This document shows positions 1 to 9,933 of a stretch of 64,000 nt of DNA, piece after piece. The stretch's first letter is position 1. Each line of letters opens with the position of its first letter. Below the pieces are notes generated by a model. That model was given only the letters and a program-made list of their open reading frames with translations, did no database searches and had not been told where the DNA came from. Origin of the DNA: Burkholderiales bacterium RIFOXYD12_FULL_59_19 (GTDB lineage Bacteria > Pseudomonadota > Gammaproteobacteria > Burkholderiales > Burkholderiaceae_C); contig MESQ01000038.1 in the NCBI GenBank assembly GCA_001771065.1, positions 1 to 64,000 on the forward strand, in the 5' to 3' direction. The translations under genes were made by a program, and so were the position numbers.

Positions 1-126
1 TCCAGCGGTGTTGCAGCCTGGGATGAGGCGGTGCTGCGAGCCATTGACAAAACCGCTGTCTTGCCGCGCGACACCGATGGCCGGGTACCCTCACCGCTGG
101 AGATCAGTTTCCGGCCCAAAGACTAG
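1..126 (+). CDS. TonB-type energy transducer, C-terminal end (partial)
   Basis: The window opens inside a plus-strand gene whose last 41 codons are visible before a TAG. The peptide reads AAWDEAVLRAIDKT then LPRDTDGRVPSPLEISF, which resembles the C-terminal domain of TonB/TolA-type proteins (a helix followed by a strand with a proline-containing turn). Such proteins carry proton-motive-force energy from the inner membrane to outer-membrane receptors. Only 3 bases separate its stop from the convergent dnaE stop. The TonB-dependent receptor further along the window could be a client, but that is inference. The 5' part lies outside the window. Confidence 0.6.
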   Translation, partial: SSGVAAWDEAVLRAIDKTAVLPRDTDGRVPSPLEISFRPKD

Positions 127-129
127 CGA

Positions 130-3100
130 TCACTCGTAAACAATCTCGGCAGTGCCGGGCGCCGCTTGCGCCCACCAACTGGCCAGCGCGGCGTTGCTCG
201 GGTAAAACCTGGCCTGCTCACCCAACTGCAACTCGGCCCGTGCAGCGCCCTCTTGACCCTGGCAGGTCAGTGCCAGCCGCACCGCCAGACCACGCCACAG
301 GTCGCCCTGCTCGGTCACCTCTTTTTGCACCGGAAAGTCTTTCAGCAAGCGCGCCATGTCGAGCTTGAGGCCCTGCGGACCGGTGCTGGCGCGCACCCGC
401 AGGTACTTGCCAAAACGGCAACGCGCCTGCTCCAGGTCCCAGATCTGCGTCACGGTAAGCTGCATGCCGCCGGAAAAACGGTCGGGCTGCTGCTTACCCA
501 TCACAATCACCAGTTCATCGTCCTTGAGCAGGTCTTTGTGCGCGTTGATCAGCGCTTCGTCGGCACGGGTTTCGATCATGCCGCTTTTGTCGTCAAGCTT
601 GAACAGCGCCAGCTTGCCGCGTTGACCGTTGATGACACGAAAGTCGGTGATGATGCCAGCCAGCAACTGCGGCTCGCGGGTGTCAATCAGGTCGGCAATC
701 GGGCGCTTGGCAAACCGGCGCACCTCGGCCACCACCTCGTCAAACAAATGACCGGATAAATAAAAACCAAGGGCCGTTTTTTCATACACCAGTCGCTCTT
801 TCACACCCCAGGGCGTGGCCTGCACCAGCTCGGGTTCCTGGGTGCTGGAGCCGTGCGCGTCGCCATCCATCATGTCAAACAGGCTGCACTGGTTGGCATT
901 GGCCAGCGCTGCGGCACCAAACTCAAACGCCAGGTCAACACTGGCCAGCAGGCTGGCGCGGTTGAGTTCAATGGCGTCAAAAGCCCCGGCCTTGATCAGC
1001 GCTTCGACCGTGCGTTTGTTGATACGACTGCGGTCAACCCGGGCACAAAAATCAAACAGGCTGCCAAAAGGCCCCACGGTGTCGCCATGCGGGCCAACGC
1101 CCCGACCCTCGCGCGCCGCCACAATGGCCTCAATGGCCTGCTGGCCGCTGCCTTTGACGGCGCTGAGACCGTAACGGATCACCTTGTCTGAAACCGGCTC
1201 AAAGCGGCTTTTGCCCCGGTTGACATCGGGTGGCTCAAACGTCAATCCCATCTTGAGCGCATCTTCAAGCAACACCTTGAGCTTGTCGGTGTCGTCCATT
1301 TCCACCGTCATGTTGGCGCAAAAAAACTCGGCTGTGTAATGCACCTTGAGCCAGGCCGTGTGGTAGGCCAGCAGGGAGTAAGCGGCCGCGTGCGACTTGT
1401 TGAAACCATAGCCGGCAAATTTTTCCATGAGGTCAAACACCTCATCGGCCTTGTCCTGCCCGATGTCGTTCTTTATCGCGCCATCGCGAAAAATCTGGCG
1501 ATGCCGTGCCATCTCGTCAGCATCTTTCTTGCCCATGGCGCGGCGCAGCATGTCGGCACCGCCCAGCGAGTAGCCGCCCAGGATCTGCGCAGTCTGCATC
1601 ACCTGCTCCTGGTAGACCATGATGCCGTAGGTCTCGGACAGCATATTGGCCACCAGCGGGTGTGGGTACTCCACCACCTCGCGGCCGTGTTTGCGCGCCA
1701 CAAAACTCGGGATCAGGTCCATGGGACCCGGCCGGTAAAGGGCGTTGAGCGCAATCAGGTCTTCCAGGCGCGTGGGTTTGGCGTCGCGCAACATGCCCTG
1801 CATACCGCGACTTTCAAACTGGAATACAGCCTCGGTCTTGCCGTCCTGGAACAGCTTGTAAACCGCCTTATCATCCAGCGGCAGGTTCTCAAAGGCGAAG
1901 TTTTCCTGACCCGGATGGCGCTGTATGATGAATTCGCGCGCGATCTCCAGAATGGTGAGCGTGGCCAGGCCCAAAAAGTCAAACTTGACCAGACCCACCG
2001 ATTCCACATCATTCTTGTCGTACTGGCTCACCGCCGAGTCACTGCCGGGCTGCTGGTACAGCGGACAAAAGTCGGTGAGTTTGCCCGGTGCAATCAACAC
2101 ACCGCCGGCGTGCATGCCAATGTTGCGCGTCATGCCCTCCAGTTTGCGCGCAAGTTCCAGCAGCGTGCGCACGTCCTCCTCTCGGGCTTCGCGTTCGGCC
2201 AAAATCGGCTCTGCCTCAACGGCATACACCAGTTTGTCGTCCTTCTTGCGGTCGGCTGGCGGCAATTGCAGCGTGACCGCCACGCCAGGTTTATTGGGAA
2301 TCAGCTTGCTGATACCGTCGCAAAAGGTGTAGCTCATGTCCAGCACCCGGCCCACGTCGCGGATCGCGGCACGGGCCGCCATGGTGCCAAAGGTGGCGAT
2401 CTGGCTAACGGCGTCCTTGCCGTATTTTTCTTTCACATAGTCGATCACGCGGTCACGGTTGCTCTGGCAAAAGTCGATGTCAAAGTCGGGCATCGAAACC
2501 CGTTCCGGGTTCAAGAAACGCTCGAACAGCAGGTTGTATTGCAGCGGGTCAAGGTCGGTGATCTTGAGCGCGTAGGCCACCAGTGAACCAGCACCCGAGC
2601 CACGTCCCGGCCCCACCGGGCAGCCGTTGTTTTTGGCCCAGTTGATGAAGTCACCCACAATCAAAAAGTAGCCCGGAAAGCCCATTTTGAGGATGGTGTT
2701 GAGCTCAAACTCGAGCCGTTCGACATAACGCGGCAACTCTTTTTCGCGCTGCATTACATTGGGGTACAAATGCGCCAGGCGCTCTTTCAGGCCTTCGTGG
2801 GAGGCGTAGCGAAAGTAGTCGTCGGCGGCCATGACCATGCCATTGACGGGTGGGATCGGAAAGTCAGGCAATTGCGGCTTGCCCAGCACCAGACTCAGAT
2901 TACAACGTTTGGCAATCTCAACGCTGTTGACCAGGCTGGAAGGCACATCGGCAAACAAGGCCTGCATCTCCGCCGTCGTTTTAAAGTACTGGTCACGGGT
3001 GAAGCGGCGCACTCGGCGCGGGTTGGCCAGCATTTCACCTTCGGCAATACAGACCCGCGCTTCATGCGCCTCAAAATCCTCAGGCGCCTGAAATTGCACC

Positions 3101-3693
3101 GGGTGTGTGGCCACCACCGGCAAACCCATACGGAACGCCAGCTGCACCGCAGCCGCAACCTGCAGCTCGTCTTCAGGGCGGCCGGCGCGCTGCAGTTCCA
3201 GATAAAAGCGGTGCGTGAACACCCCTGCCAACTGCAGCGCGGCGTCCAACGCTCGCGCTTCGTCGCCTTGCAGCAAGGCCTGGCCCACCGGCCCGGCTTG
3301 GGCACCCGACAGGCAAATGAGGCCGCCATTCAGCTCCTTGAGCCAGGCCAAGCTGACGCTGGCCTGCGTTTTGCCGCCGTTTTGGGTCCAGGCGCGCGCC
3401 AACAGTTCAGACAAATTGAGGTAGCCGGGGTGGTTTTGCACAAGTAGCAACACACGACTAAGCTGCCCGGTTTCCTTGCCCAGGCCTTCCAGCCACACCT
3501 CGGCGCCAATCAGGGGCTTAACGCCACGTTTGCGCCCTTCCTTGTAAAACTTGATGGCGCCGAAGAGGTTGCTCAGGTCAGTGATGGCCAAAGCGGGTTG
3601 GCCATCCACTGCGGCAGCCTTAACCACCTCGTCAATGCGGGTGGTGCCATCTATGACAGAAAATTCGGTATGCAGGCGTAAGTGAACAAACAT
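130..3693 (-). CDS. dnaE: DNA polymerase III alpha subunit
   Basis: Replicative polymerase catalytic subunit of 1187 residues, the usual length for DnaE1. The N-terminal PHP domain starts at residue 1 (FVHLRLHTEFSVIDG). The polymerase core contains PVGPGRGSGAGSLVAYAL and the acidic motif MPDFDIDFCQ around residue 400, whose aspartates bind the catalytic metals. FNKSHAAAYSLLAYHTAWLK lies near residue 770, and the tail holds the helix-hairpin-helix and OB-fold regions (an INKRTVEALIKAGAFD segment, then LLAGIITDFRVINGQRGK). The gene stands alone: its 3' end abuts the TonB gene and its 5' end faces the response regulator gene. No truncation or missing motif is seen. Confidence 0.98.
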   Translation of the reverse strand: MFVHLRLHTEFSVIDGTTRIDEVVKAAAVDGQPALAITDLSNLFGAIKFYKEGRKRGVKPLIGAEVWLEGLGKETGQLSRVLLLVQNHPGYLNLSELLARAWTQNGGKTQASVSLAWLKELNGGLICLSGAQAGPVGQALLQGDEARALDAALQLAGVFTHRFYLELQRAGRPEDELQVAAAVQLAFRMGLPVVATHPVQFQAPEDFEAHEARVCIAEGEMLANPRRVRRFTRDQYFKTTAEMQALFADVPSSLVNSVEIAKRCNLSLVLGKPQLPDFPIPPVNGMVMAADDYFRYASHEGLKERLAHLYPNVMQREKELPRYVERLEFELNTILKMGFPGYFLIVGDFINWAKNNGCPVGPGRGSGAGSLVAYALKITDLDPLQYNLLFERFLNPERVSMPDFDIDFCQSNRDRVIDYVKEKYGKDAVSQIATFGTMAARAAIRDVGRVLDMSYTFCDGISKLIPNKPGVAVTLQLPPADRKKDDKLVYAVEAEPILAEREAREEDVRTLLELARKLEGMTRNIGMHAGGVLIAPGKLTDFCPLYQQPGSDSAVSQYDKNDVESVGLVKFDFLGLATLTILEIAREFIIQRHPGQENFAFENLPLDDKAVYKLFQDGKTEAVFQFESRGMQGMLRDAKPTRLEDLIALNALYRPGPMDLIPSFVARKHGREVVEYPHPLVANMLSETYGIMVYQEQVMQTAQILGGYSLGGADMLRRAMGKKDADEMARHRQIFRDGAIKNDIGQDKADEVFDLMEKFAGYGFNKSHAAAYSLLAYHTAWLKVHYTAEFFCANMTVEMDDTDKLKVLLEDALKMGLTFEPPDVNRGKSRFEPVSDKVIRYGLSAVKGSGQQAIEAIVAAREGRGVGPHGDTVGPFGSLFDFCARVDRSRINKRTVEALIKAGAFDAIELNRASLLASVDLAFEFGAAALANANQCSLFDMMDGDAHGSSTQEPELVQATPWGVKERLVYEKTALGFYLSGHLFDEVVAEVRRFAKRPIADLIDTREPQLLAGIITDFRVINGQRGKLALFKLDDKSGMIETRADEALINAHKDLLKDDELVIVMGKQQPDRFSGGMQLTVTQIWDLEQARCRFGKYLRVRASTGPQGLKLDMARLLKDFPVQKEVTEQGDLWRGLAVRLALTCQGQEGAARAELQLGEQARFYPSNAALASWWAQAAPGTAEIVYE

Positions 3694-3725
3694 GGGTCTT
3701 CTAGTATGATGATTCCGCCATAACT

Positions 3726-3745
3726 GCCCCTCAAGGGGGCGTTTT
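3726..3745. terminator. GC-rich hairpin with short T run in divergent intergenic region
   Basis: GCCCC-TCAAG-GGGGC forms a 5-bp GC stem followed by GTTTT on the plus strand. It lies in the 94-bp gap between the divergent dnaE and response-regulator starts, so as a plus-strand terminator it would sit in the leader of the regulator gene. It could be an attenuator, or chance. The T run is only four bases long. Confidence 0.3.
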
Positions 3746-3787
3746 GCGATTTAAGTTGGATTGTAAGAAGACCCCAAGGCACCTATC

Positions 3788-4441
3788 TTGAAAATTCTCG
3801 TGGTTGATGATCATGCCCTGGTCCGTGAGGGCTTAAGTCTGGTGTTGCAAGGGCTGGTCCCCGATGAGCCCACCGAAGTGCTGCAGGCAGCCACCTGTGA
3901 GCGGGCGTTTGAGCTGGCCCATTTCAATGCGGACCTTGATCTGGTGTTGCTCGACTACCGGTTACCCGACATGAATGGCCTGGTGGCACTGGGTATTTTT
4001 GGTCAAAGGCATCCCGAGGTGCCGGTGGTTATTTTGTCGGGCTCGGCCAACCCCAGCGTGATGCAGCAGGCCATGGAACGCGGTGCCGCAGGTTTTGTGA
4101 CCAAGTCGGGCTTAAGCGAGACCCTGCTGATGGCCTTGCGCCAAATTCTGGCTGGCGGCATTTACCACCCGTCCGGTTTTAGCCTGCTGGACGGTGAGCC
4201 GGCGCCGGGCACCGACGTCACGCCACCGGTGCTGAGCCGACGCCAGCAGGATGTGCTGCAGCTGCTGATGAAGGGACTGACCAACCGGCAAATTTGTGAA
4301 CAGTTGTGTTTAGGCACCGAAACCGTCAAGTTTCACGTGAGCAATATTTTGCGGCTTCTGGGTGCCAGCAGCCGCACCCAGGCCGTGCTGGAGGCCAGAC
4401 GCTGGGGCTACGACCGGTCAACACCGTCGGGCACAGTTTGA
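3788..4441 (+). CDS. LuxR/NarL-type two-component response regulator
   Basis: A 217-residue regulator with an N-terminal receiver and a C-terminal LuxR-type helix-turn-helix. The receiver shows the acidic pair D7-D8 (ILVVDDHA), the likely phosphoacceptor D56 in LVLLDYRLPD and the conserved lysine K106 (GFVTKSG). The HTH region reads LSRRQQDVLQLLMKGLTNRQ and then ETVKFHVSNIL. The start is TTG and matches the usual MKILVVDDH beginning. The last 34 bp overlap the 3' end of the convergent hybrid kinase gene, which is the obvious cognate partner. Target genes are unknown; the receptor/binding-protein operon next door is a reasonable guess. Confidence 0.9.
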   Translation: MKILVVDDHALVREGLSLVLQGLVPDEPTEVLQAATCERAFELAHFNADLDLVLLDYRLPDMNGLVALGIFGQRHPEVPVVILSGSANPSVMQQAMERGAAGFVTKSGLSETLLMALRQILAGGIYHPSGFSLLDGEPAPGTDVTPPVLSRRQQDVLQLLMKGLTNRQICEQLCLGTETVKFHVSNILRLLGASSRTQAVLEARRWGYDRSTPSGTV

Positions 4442-6366
4442 GCGCGCATCAGGTGCCGCAATAAATTACGCAATTTGGCCGGCCGCACCGGTTTGTGCAA
4501 CAGGCTGAGTTGCGCCGTTTGCGCTGCCCGGATCAGCTCAGGATCGGTATCGCCACTGATCAAGCAGGACGGCACCGGATAAGCCAGACGTTGGCGCAAT
4601 TGGGCAATCACCATGATCCCGTTTGGTGCGTCGCTGAGACAGTAGTCACTGATGAGCAGATTGGGTCGTACCCCCTCCCCCAGTAGCTGGTTGGCACGGG
4701 CCAGGCTGCTGGCCTCGGCCACCGTCATGTCCCAACTTTCCAACAAACCAACCAGGGCCTGGCGCACCAGATCATCGTCTTCAATCACCAGTACCGTACA
4801 GTGCCGCCAATCCAGGGGTTCGGATGCATCTGCCACAGGCAGCACCGCAGACTGAGCCTGCGGTGCTGCCTGTGGCACAGTCAAGCGAAAGCGTGTGCCC
4901 ACCCCCTGGTGCGAAACCAGTTGCAAAGGGTGATTGAGCAGTTGACAACTGCGCTGCACAATATTAAGACCCAGACCCATGCCCTGGCTGCGCTGGCGGG
5001 CCGGATTGTCAACCTGATAAAACTCCTTGAAGACCGCTTCCTGATGTTCGGGAGCGATGCCCATGCCCGTGTCCCACACCTCAATGGCGACCTGATCAGC
5101 GCCACTGATGCGGCGACACGCCACCAATACCCCCCCGGTTTCGGTGTAACGCAGGGCATTGCCCACCAGATTGAGCAAGATCCGGTACAGCAAGGCCGGA
5201 TCGCTCTTGACCCATACCTGCGACGACCGAAAGCGCAACCGCAAACCTTTGTCCTGGGCCAGTGGCACCAAATCCAGCGCCAGGCGTTCAAACAGATCGG
5301 CCAAAGGCAATGACTCCAGCTTGATTTGAATTGCCTTGGCCTCCAGGCGCGAAATATCGAGCAAACCGTCCAGCAAATTTTGCATGGCGAGCACCGAGTC
5401 ATTCAACTTGTCAATCAGGTGGCGTGTTGTCGCGTCGTGCGACAGTTGGGCTAGGCGGGCAACAAACATGCCCAAGGCATGGACGGGTTGACGCAGATCG
5501 TGGCTGGCCGCCGCCAAAAATCTGGATTTGGCGTGTGTGGCCTGTTCGGCCTCTTCCTTTTTTTCGCGCAGGGCGTGTGTGACTGTGGCCACTTGCAGCT
5601 CCAGATCCCGTTGTACGTTGGCCAAACGATCGGCCATCTGAAATAGATTTTGCTGTAGATCACGCAGCGGATCGTTCAAATGCGTCTGCGCCTGGACCTG
5701 AGCTGCAGCGGCAAAATCGCCATGACCAATACGTTCAATCAAATGCGACACCCGCATCATGGGACGAATCACGCCAGCACTGAGTTTGACCGCCAGCACC
5801 GCCCCAAACAACAGCCCAAGGGCACTGATCAGGCCGCCCAGCAACAAGATGTCGCGCTTTTGTGCGTTCAGCGACTGACGCGAAAACTTGAGCACGACCA
5901 GACCCAGCGGCGCGGCGCGGCCAGCGTTGCCTTGCCTGGTGTCTTCGTACAAATCATCGAGCTTGAGGTCAGTGGCAAACACGGGTTGCGTCAGCACGTC
6001 GTGTAATTCCCGGTCCAGAAATGCCTGCTCTTGCAGCGTGGAAATGGGTGGCAGTGCGCCAGCCTGGACATCTCCGGCGCTGGCCAGCATCTGGCCTTGC
6101 TGGTCCAGAATGGCAACCCAGCGCACGTCCGGCTCACGCAGAGCGCCGCGGACCAGGGTTTGTAGCTGAATCCGGTTGGCAGCAAACAGACCGAACTCGC
6201 TGATCAGAGCCAACTGGCGTGCCACCGCACGGGTGCGTAACTGGTAGGCTTCGGTGATATCTTCAAAACGGGTCGCCAGAAATACGCTGGACAAGAGCAC
6301 ACTCAGCAGCAACACCGGCAACAGGGCAGCCAGCAACATGCGCAGACGAATATCGGGCGTTTTCAT
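4408..6366 (-). CDS. Hybrid sensor histidine kinase with C-terminal receiver
   Basis: A 652-residue inner-membrane sensor. A first membrane helix (about residues 10-33) and a second (about 175-198, LLLGGLISALGLLFGAVLAV) enclose a periplasmic domain of roughly 140 residues, followed by a HAMP-like linker and coiled coil. The dimerisation domain carries the phosphoacceptor histidine in FLAAASHDLRQPVHALG. The ATPase domain has the N box (LVGNALRYT), G1 (DTGMGIAPEH) and G2 (GMGLGLNIVQ). The final ~120 residues are a receiver (VLVIEDDD, LLISDYCLSD, HKPVRP). Its start overlaps the preceding binding-protein gene by 4 bp, implying co-translation and suggesting that protein presents the ligand. Confidence 0.93.
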   Translation of the reverse strand: MKTPDIRLRMLLAALLPVLLLSVLLSSVFLATRFEDITEAYQLRTRAVARQLALISEFGLFAANRIQLQTLVRGALREPDVRWVAILDQQGQMLASAGDVQAGALPPISTLQEQAFLDRELHDVLTQPVFATDLKLDDLYEDTRQGNAGRAAPLGLVVLKFSRQSLNAQKRDILLLGGLISALGLLFGAVLAVKLSAGVIRPMMRVSHLIERIGHGDFAAAAQVQAQTHLNDPLRDLQQNLFQMADRLANVQRDLELQVATVTHALREKKEEAEQATHAKSRFLAAASHDLRQPVHALGMFVARLAQLSHDATTRHLIDKLNDSVLAMQNLLDGLLDISRLEAKAIQIKLESLPLADLFERLALDLVPLAQDKGLRLRFRSSQVWVKSDPALLYRILLNLVGNALRYTETGGVLVACRRISGADQVAIEVWDTGMGIAPEHQEAVFKEFYQVDNPARQRSQGMGLGLNIVQRSCQLLNHPLQLVSHQGVGTRFRLTVPQAAPQAQSAVLPVADASEPLDWRHCTVLVIEDDDLVRQALVGLLESWDMTVAEASSLARANQLLGEGVRPNLLISDYCLSDAPNGIMVIAQLRQRLAYPVPSCLISGDTDPELIRAAQTAQLSLLHKPVRPAKLRNLLRHLMRAQTVPDGVDRS

Positions 6367-7307
6367 GGCTGCTCCAGGCGTTTGAGCGACAGCTGCAGCT
6401 GGCCTGCGTCCAGTGGCAAATTCAGAACTCTGGCGACTTCCAGATTGACGCTGATTTCAAAATCATCAGGCGCCATAGCCTGCTCTGGCAAGGTCCGCTG
6501 CGCAAGCACGTCGAGCACCCAGCGGGCGGCCTGGGTGCCGACCTGCGTCGGTGTGCTGTAGATCGCGAGCAAGGCACCCGCGCGCACATAAGCCGGGGAA
6601 AAAGCGACCAAGGGAACCTTGTCCCGGATCGAGGTCATGAGGATATTTTGAATGCTACTGCTGTTGAAAACCAGCGGGTCCGCCTGCGCCAGCAACACAT
6701 CACTGCCGTCAAGGACGGATTGCAAGGCGGCAAACAAATCGCTTTCGACCTTGAGTCGGGCATCCCGCAACACCAGGCCATGGGTGTTGGCCAGAGTGCG
6801 CAAGGTATCGGCCCTGTTCCAGGACTCAGGTCCCCACAGGACCGCCACCCGTTTGGCCCGAGGCAAGGCCAAACGAATCAGGACCAGCTGGCGCTGCAAG
6901 GGCTGGTCGAGGTAGATGGCATTAAACTGCGCTGAAGCCTGGCGCCCCGACTGGCGCAACACACGCTCAAAGCCGCTGCCCGGAATCAAGGCACTGAGCA
7001 CCGACGCACCACGCAGCTGGGCCTTGGCCAGCGCGGCTGCCGCTTGCGTACCCAGCGCCACCCAGACCTTGCCCGTTGGCAGCGCGACTGGCGACACATT
7101 GGAAAAATCAGCCAAACTCATAACCTGGATTTCGGAGCGGGCGACGCCATGGCTGGACAAGCCTTTGATCAAGGCCTGGGCGGCATCCAGGTAGGGCGCA
7201 CTGGCTTGACTACTGACAATGTGCACCTTGATGCCCTGCGCCTGCGTCTGCAGGCCCGACAAGCACAGGGCCAACCACACCAGGATTCCGTGCAGGCGCT
7301 GGATCAT
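6363..7307 (-). CDS. Periplasmic substrate-binding protein, ABC_sub_bind-like, linked to sensor kinase
   Basis: A 314-residue secreted protein with a signal peptide (MIQRLHGILVWLALCLSGLQTQAQ). The body resembles the ABC-transporter substrate-binding family that shares the LacI/XylF-type periplasmic fold: KVWVALGTQAAAAL, RAKRVAVLWGPES, DVLLAQADPLVFN and VPLVAFSPAYVRAGAL. No permease or ATPase of the matching transporter is adjacent. It sits between a TonB-dependent receptor (7 bp upstream) and a hybrid kinase (4-bp overlap downstream). I infer that it works as a ligand-binding accessory of the sensor rather than in uptake. The ligand cannot be read from the sequence. Confidence 0.8.
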   Translation of the reverse strand: MIQRLHGILVWLALCLSGLQTQAQGIKVHIVSSQASAPYLDAAQALIKGLSSHGVARSEIQVMSLADFSNVSPVALPTGKVWVALGTQAAAALAKAQLRGASVLSALIPGSGFERVLRQSGRQASAQFNAIYLDQPLQRQLVLIRLALPRAKRVAVLWGPESWNRADTLRTLANTHGLVLRDARLKVESDLFAALQSVLDGSDVLLAQADPLVFNSSSIQNILMTSIRDKVPLVAFSPAYVRAGALLAIYSTPTQVGTQAARWVLDVLAQRTLPEQAMAPDDFEISVNLEVARVLNLPLDAGQLQLSLKRLEQP

Positions 7308-7314
7308 GTCAAGC

Positions 7315-9222
7315 TCAGTTGTCGAGTTGCAAAGTCACAAAGGCGCGCCGTTGGAACACATAAGCTGGGTCGTAGTCCTGGTAGGGCTCGCCGAGGTTCT
7401 GCACGACCAAAGCCACTTCTCCATGGCGTGCACCCCAGCGCAACGGCCAAGCCAAACGCACATCGGTACGGGTCATGGCAACTGCACTGCCCATTCCTGA
7501 ACCGTGCAAGGTCGCCGTACCGCTGTCCTGGTGGGTCAGTGTCAGGTCCAACCCATTGGCAAATTTTTGCATCAGAACCAGTGAACTCGCCAGCTTGGGT
7601 GCCGCCAGTGGTGTGCCTGTTTTCTCACGCACCGAACTAATATCGATGTAGGCCTGGTTGAACAGTATCTGAGCCCCTGTCCATGGCCGCCATTTGATCT
7701 GGTATTCACCACCCGTGATGGCAAAGTCTTCGTCGTTGGCGTAGTCGCGCGGAAAAGATGCATTGAGCTGTCGGATGAAGCCTCCCAGCTCTTCCCTGAA
7801 TACCCTCACATCCCAACTTAAACCCGCATGGGGCAAGTCAGCAAAATAACCCAATTCCTGGGCCCGCAGACTCTCAGGCTGCACCTGGCCTGTCGAGTGA
7901 ATATAAGGCGTACCCAGCAAATCAATCCTGGCCGACTTCTCAAAGGTGCTCGGGGGGCGGAAAGCGCGCGACACACCCGCGCGCAGGGTATGGCCGGGAG
8001 CCACATGCCAGTTCAACATCAGTCGCGGCGCCACGCTCTCGCCGCTGACACTGTTGTGCTCGATCAGCCCGCCGGCGTTGAGCATCCAGGCCGGCGCCAG
8101 ACGCCACTCAAGATTGCCAAACAGGCGCGAAAAATCGGTATCAAGCGCTGCTTCCTGCTGGTAAAAAGACTTCGACATGATCGACTCACGACGCAGCTCC
8201 CCGCCCCAGACCACGCGGAGATCAGGCCCTTGACGAAAGGTATGTATCGCCGTCAGCGTGTTGTTTCTGGAAATGCCATCGTAATCAAATTGATAGCTGA
8301 GAAGTTTGTCAACATAGGACTCCCGGGAATGCGACACGCTCAAGGCCAGATCGCTGTCCGGACCCAAGTTACGCTGCCAGTCCAGTTGGACAAAACTGCT
8401 GTCAAGCTGGACAGGCCGCTCCTCGATCGTCCCCAGTTGACCCTTGCCAGAATTCAGCGATGTCAAACCAGCACGAATTTGCAACTCGGTACGAGCATCT
8501 GTGCGGTAATCTGCCCGCAAGTTCACCCGATTGAGCTGGTTGCGGCCATTGGCTCCCAGCAGTCCATCATCAGCGCGTTGGTCGACACCGATACGTGCTG
8601 AACCCCACTCAAAACCCCAACCCAAACTGGCTTGTGTGTCATGCACCCCGTTTTCACCCCGGGTCACGCTCAAACGCGGCCCCAGCGTGTCTTGTGTATG
8701 CCGGGTCACGATATTGATGACGCCGAGCATGGCGCGGGCGCCATAACTAGCAGAGTTGGAACCGCGCAACACCTCGATACTTTCAATGTCCTGCAGCGCA
8801 ACCGCCTGCAAGCCAAAACCCGTGCTGCCAATAAAGTAGGGCGAATAAACCGAACGACCATCCACCAGCACCTGCATGCGGGTGGCATAACGATCCAACG
8901 CACCGTGATAGCTGGCAAGCGGCGCCACCGACTCAAACGATTCCGTGGTCTGAAACCCCGGCACCAGGCGCAGCAGGTCGGCCACGTCACGGGCGCCTGA
9001 GCGCCGGATCATGTCGTGGTCGATCAGGGTGACCGCACCTGGCGTCTCATCGAGGCGCTGCGGCAAGCGCGACACGGACAACACGATCGGCATGTCGTCC
9101 AGAAAATCGTTTTCGGAAACCGCCAGCCTGGTCTGGGCTTGAGTGCCCTGACTCACCAACAGGCAGACCACGCCAAGCAAAGGCGTCAACCGGGTCTGGA
9201 CAGCAATTGAAATGTCTTTCAT
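7315..9222 (-). CDS. TonB-dependent outer-membrane receptor
   Basis: A 635-residue receptor with a signal peptide (about residues 1-29, ending in TQAQ), an N-terminal plug (RLPQRLDETPGAVTLIDHDM, DVADLLRLVPGF, MQVLVDGRSVY, IESIEVLRGSNSASYG, GVINIVTR) and a C-terminal 22-strand-type barrel ending in phenylalanine-rich FVTLQLDN. It transports an unidentified ligand through the outer membrane using TonB energy. It is the first gene of the minus-strand operon with a periplasmic binding protein and a hybrid kinase, so it may supply the signal molecule. Plug wording is closest to vitamin B12/siderophore-type receptors, but I cannot assign a substrate. Confidence 0.92.
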   Translation of the reverse strand: MKDISIAVQTRLTPLLGVVCLLVSQGTQAQTRLAVSENDFLDDMPIVLSVSRLPQRLDETPGAVTLIDHDMIRRSGARDVADLLRLVPGFQTTESFESVAPLASYHGALDRYATRMQVLVDGRSVYSPYFIGSTGFGLQAVALQDIESIEVLRGSNSASYGARAMLGVINIVTRHTQDTLGPRLSVTRGENGVHDTQASLGWGFEWGSARIGVDQRADDGLLGANGRNQLNRVNLRADYRTDARTELQIRAGLTSLNSGKGQLGTIEERPVQLDSSFVQLDWQRNLGPDSDLALSVSHSRESYVDKLLSYQFDYDGISRNNTLTAIHTFRQGPDLRVVWGGELRRESIMSKSFYQQEAALDTDFSRLFGNLEWRLAPAWMLNAGGLIEHNSVSGESVAPRLMLNWHVAPGHTLRAGVSRAFRPPSTFEKSARIDLLGTPYIHSTGQVQPESLRAQELGYFADLPHAGLSWDVRVFREELGGFIRQLNASFPRDYANDEDFAITGGEYQIKWRPWTGAQILFNQAYIDISSVREKTGTPLAAPKLASSLVLMQKFANGLDLTLTHQDSGTATLHGSGMGSAVAMTRTDVRLAWPLRWGARHGEVALVVQNLGEPYQDYDPAYVFQRRAFVTLQLDN

Positions 9223-9246
9223 GGGCCCCCATTGTGCCCTGCCGGT

Positions 9247-9931
<685 letters not shown>

Positions 9932-9933
<2 letters not shown>

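Noticed and set aside
1339-2586. 415-residue plus-strand ORF inside dnaE
   Set aside because: Antisense shadow of dnaE with His/Gln/Val-rich composition typical of reversed GC-rich coding sequence and no family motif.
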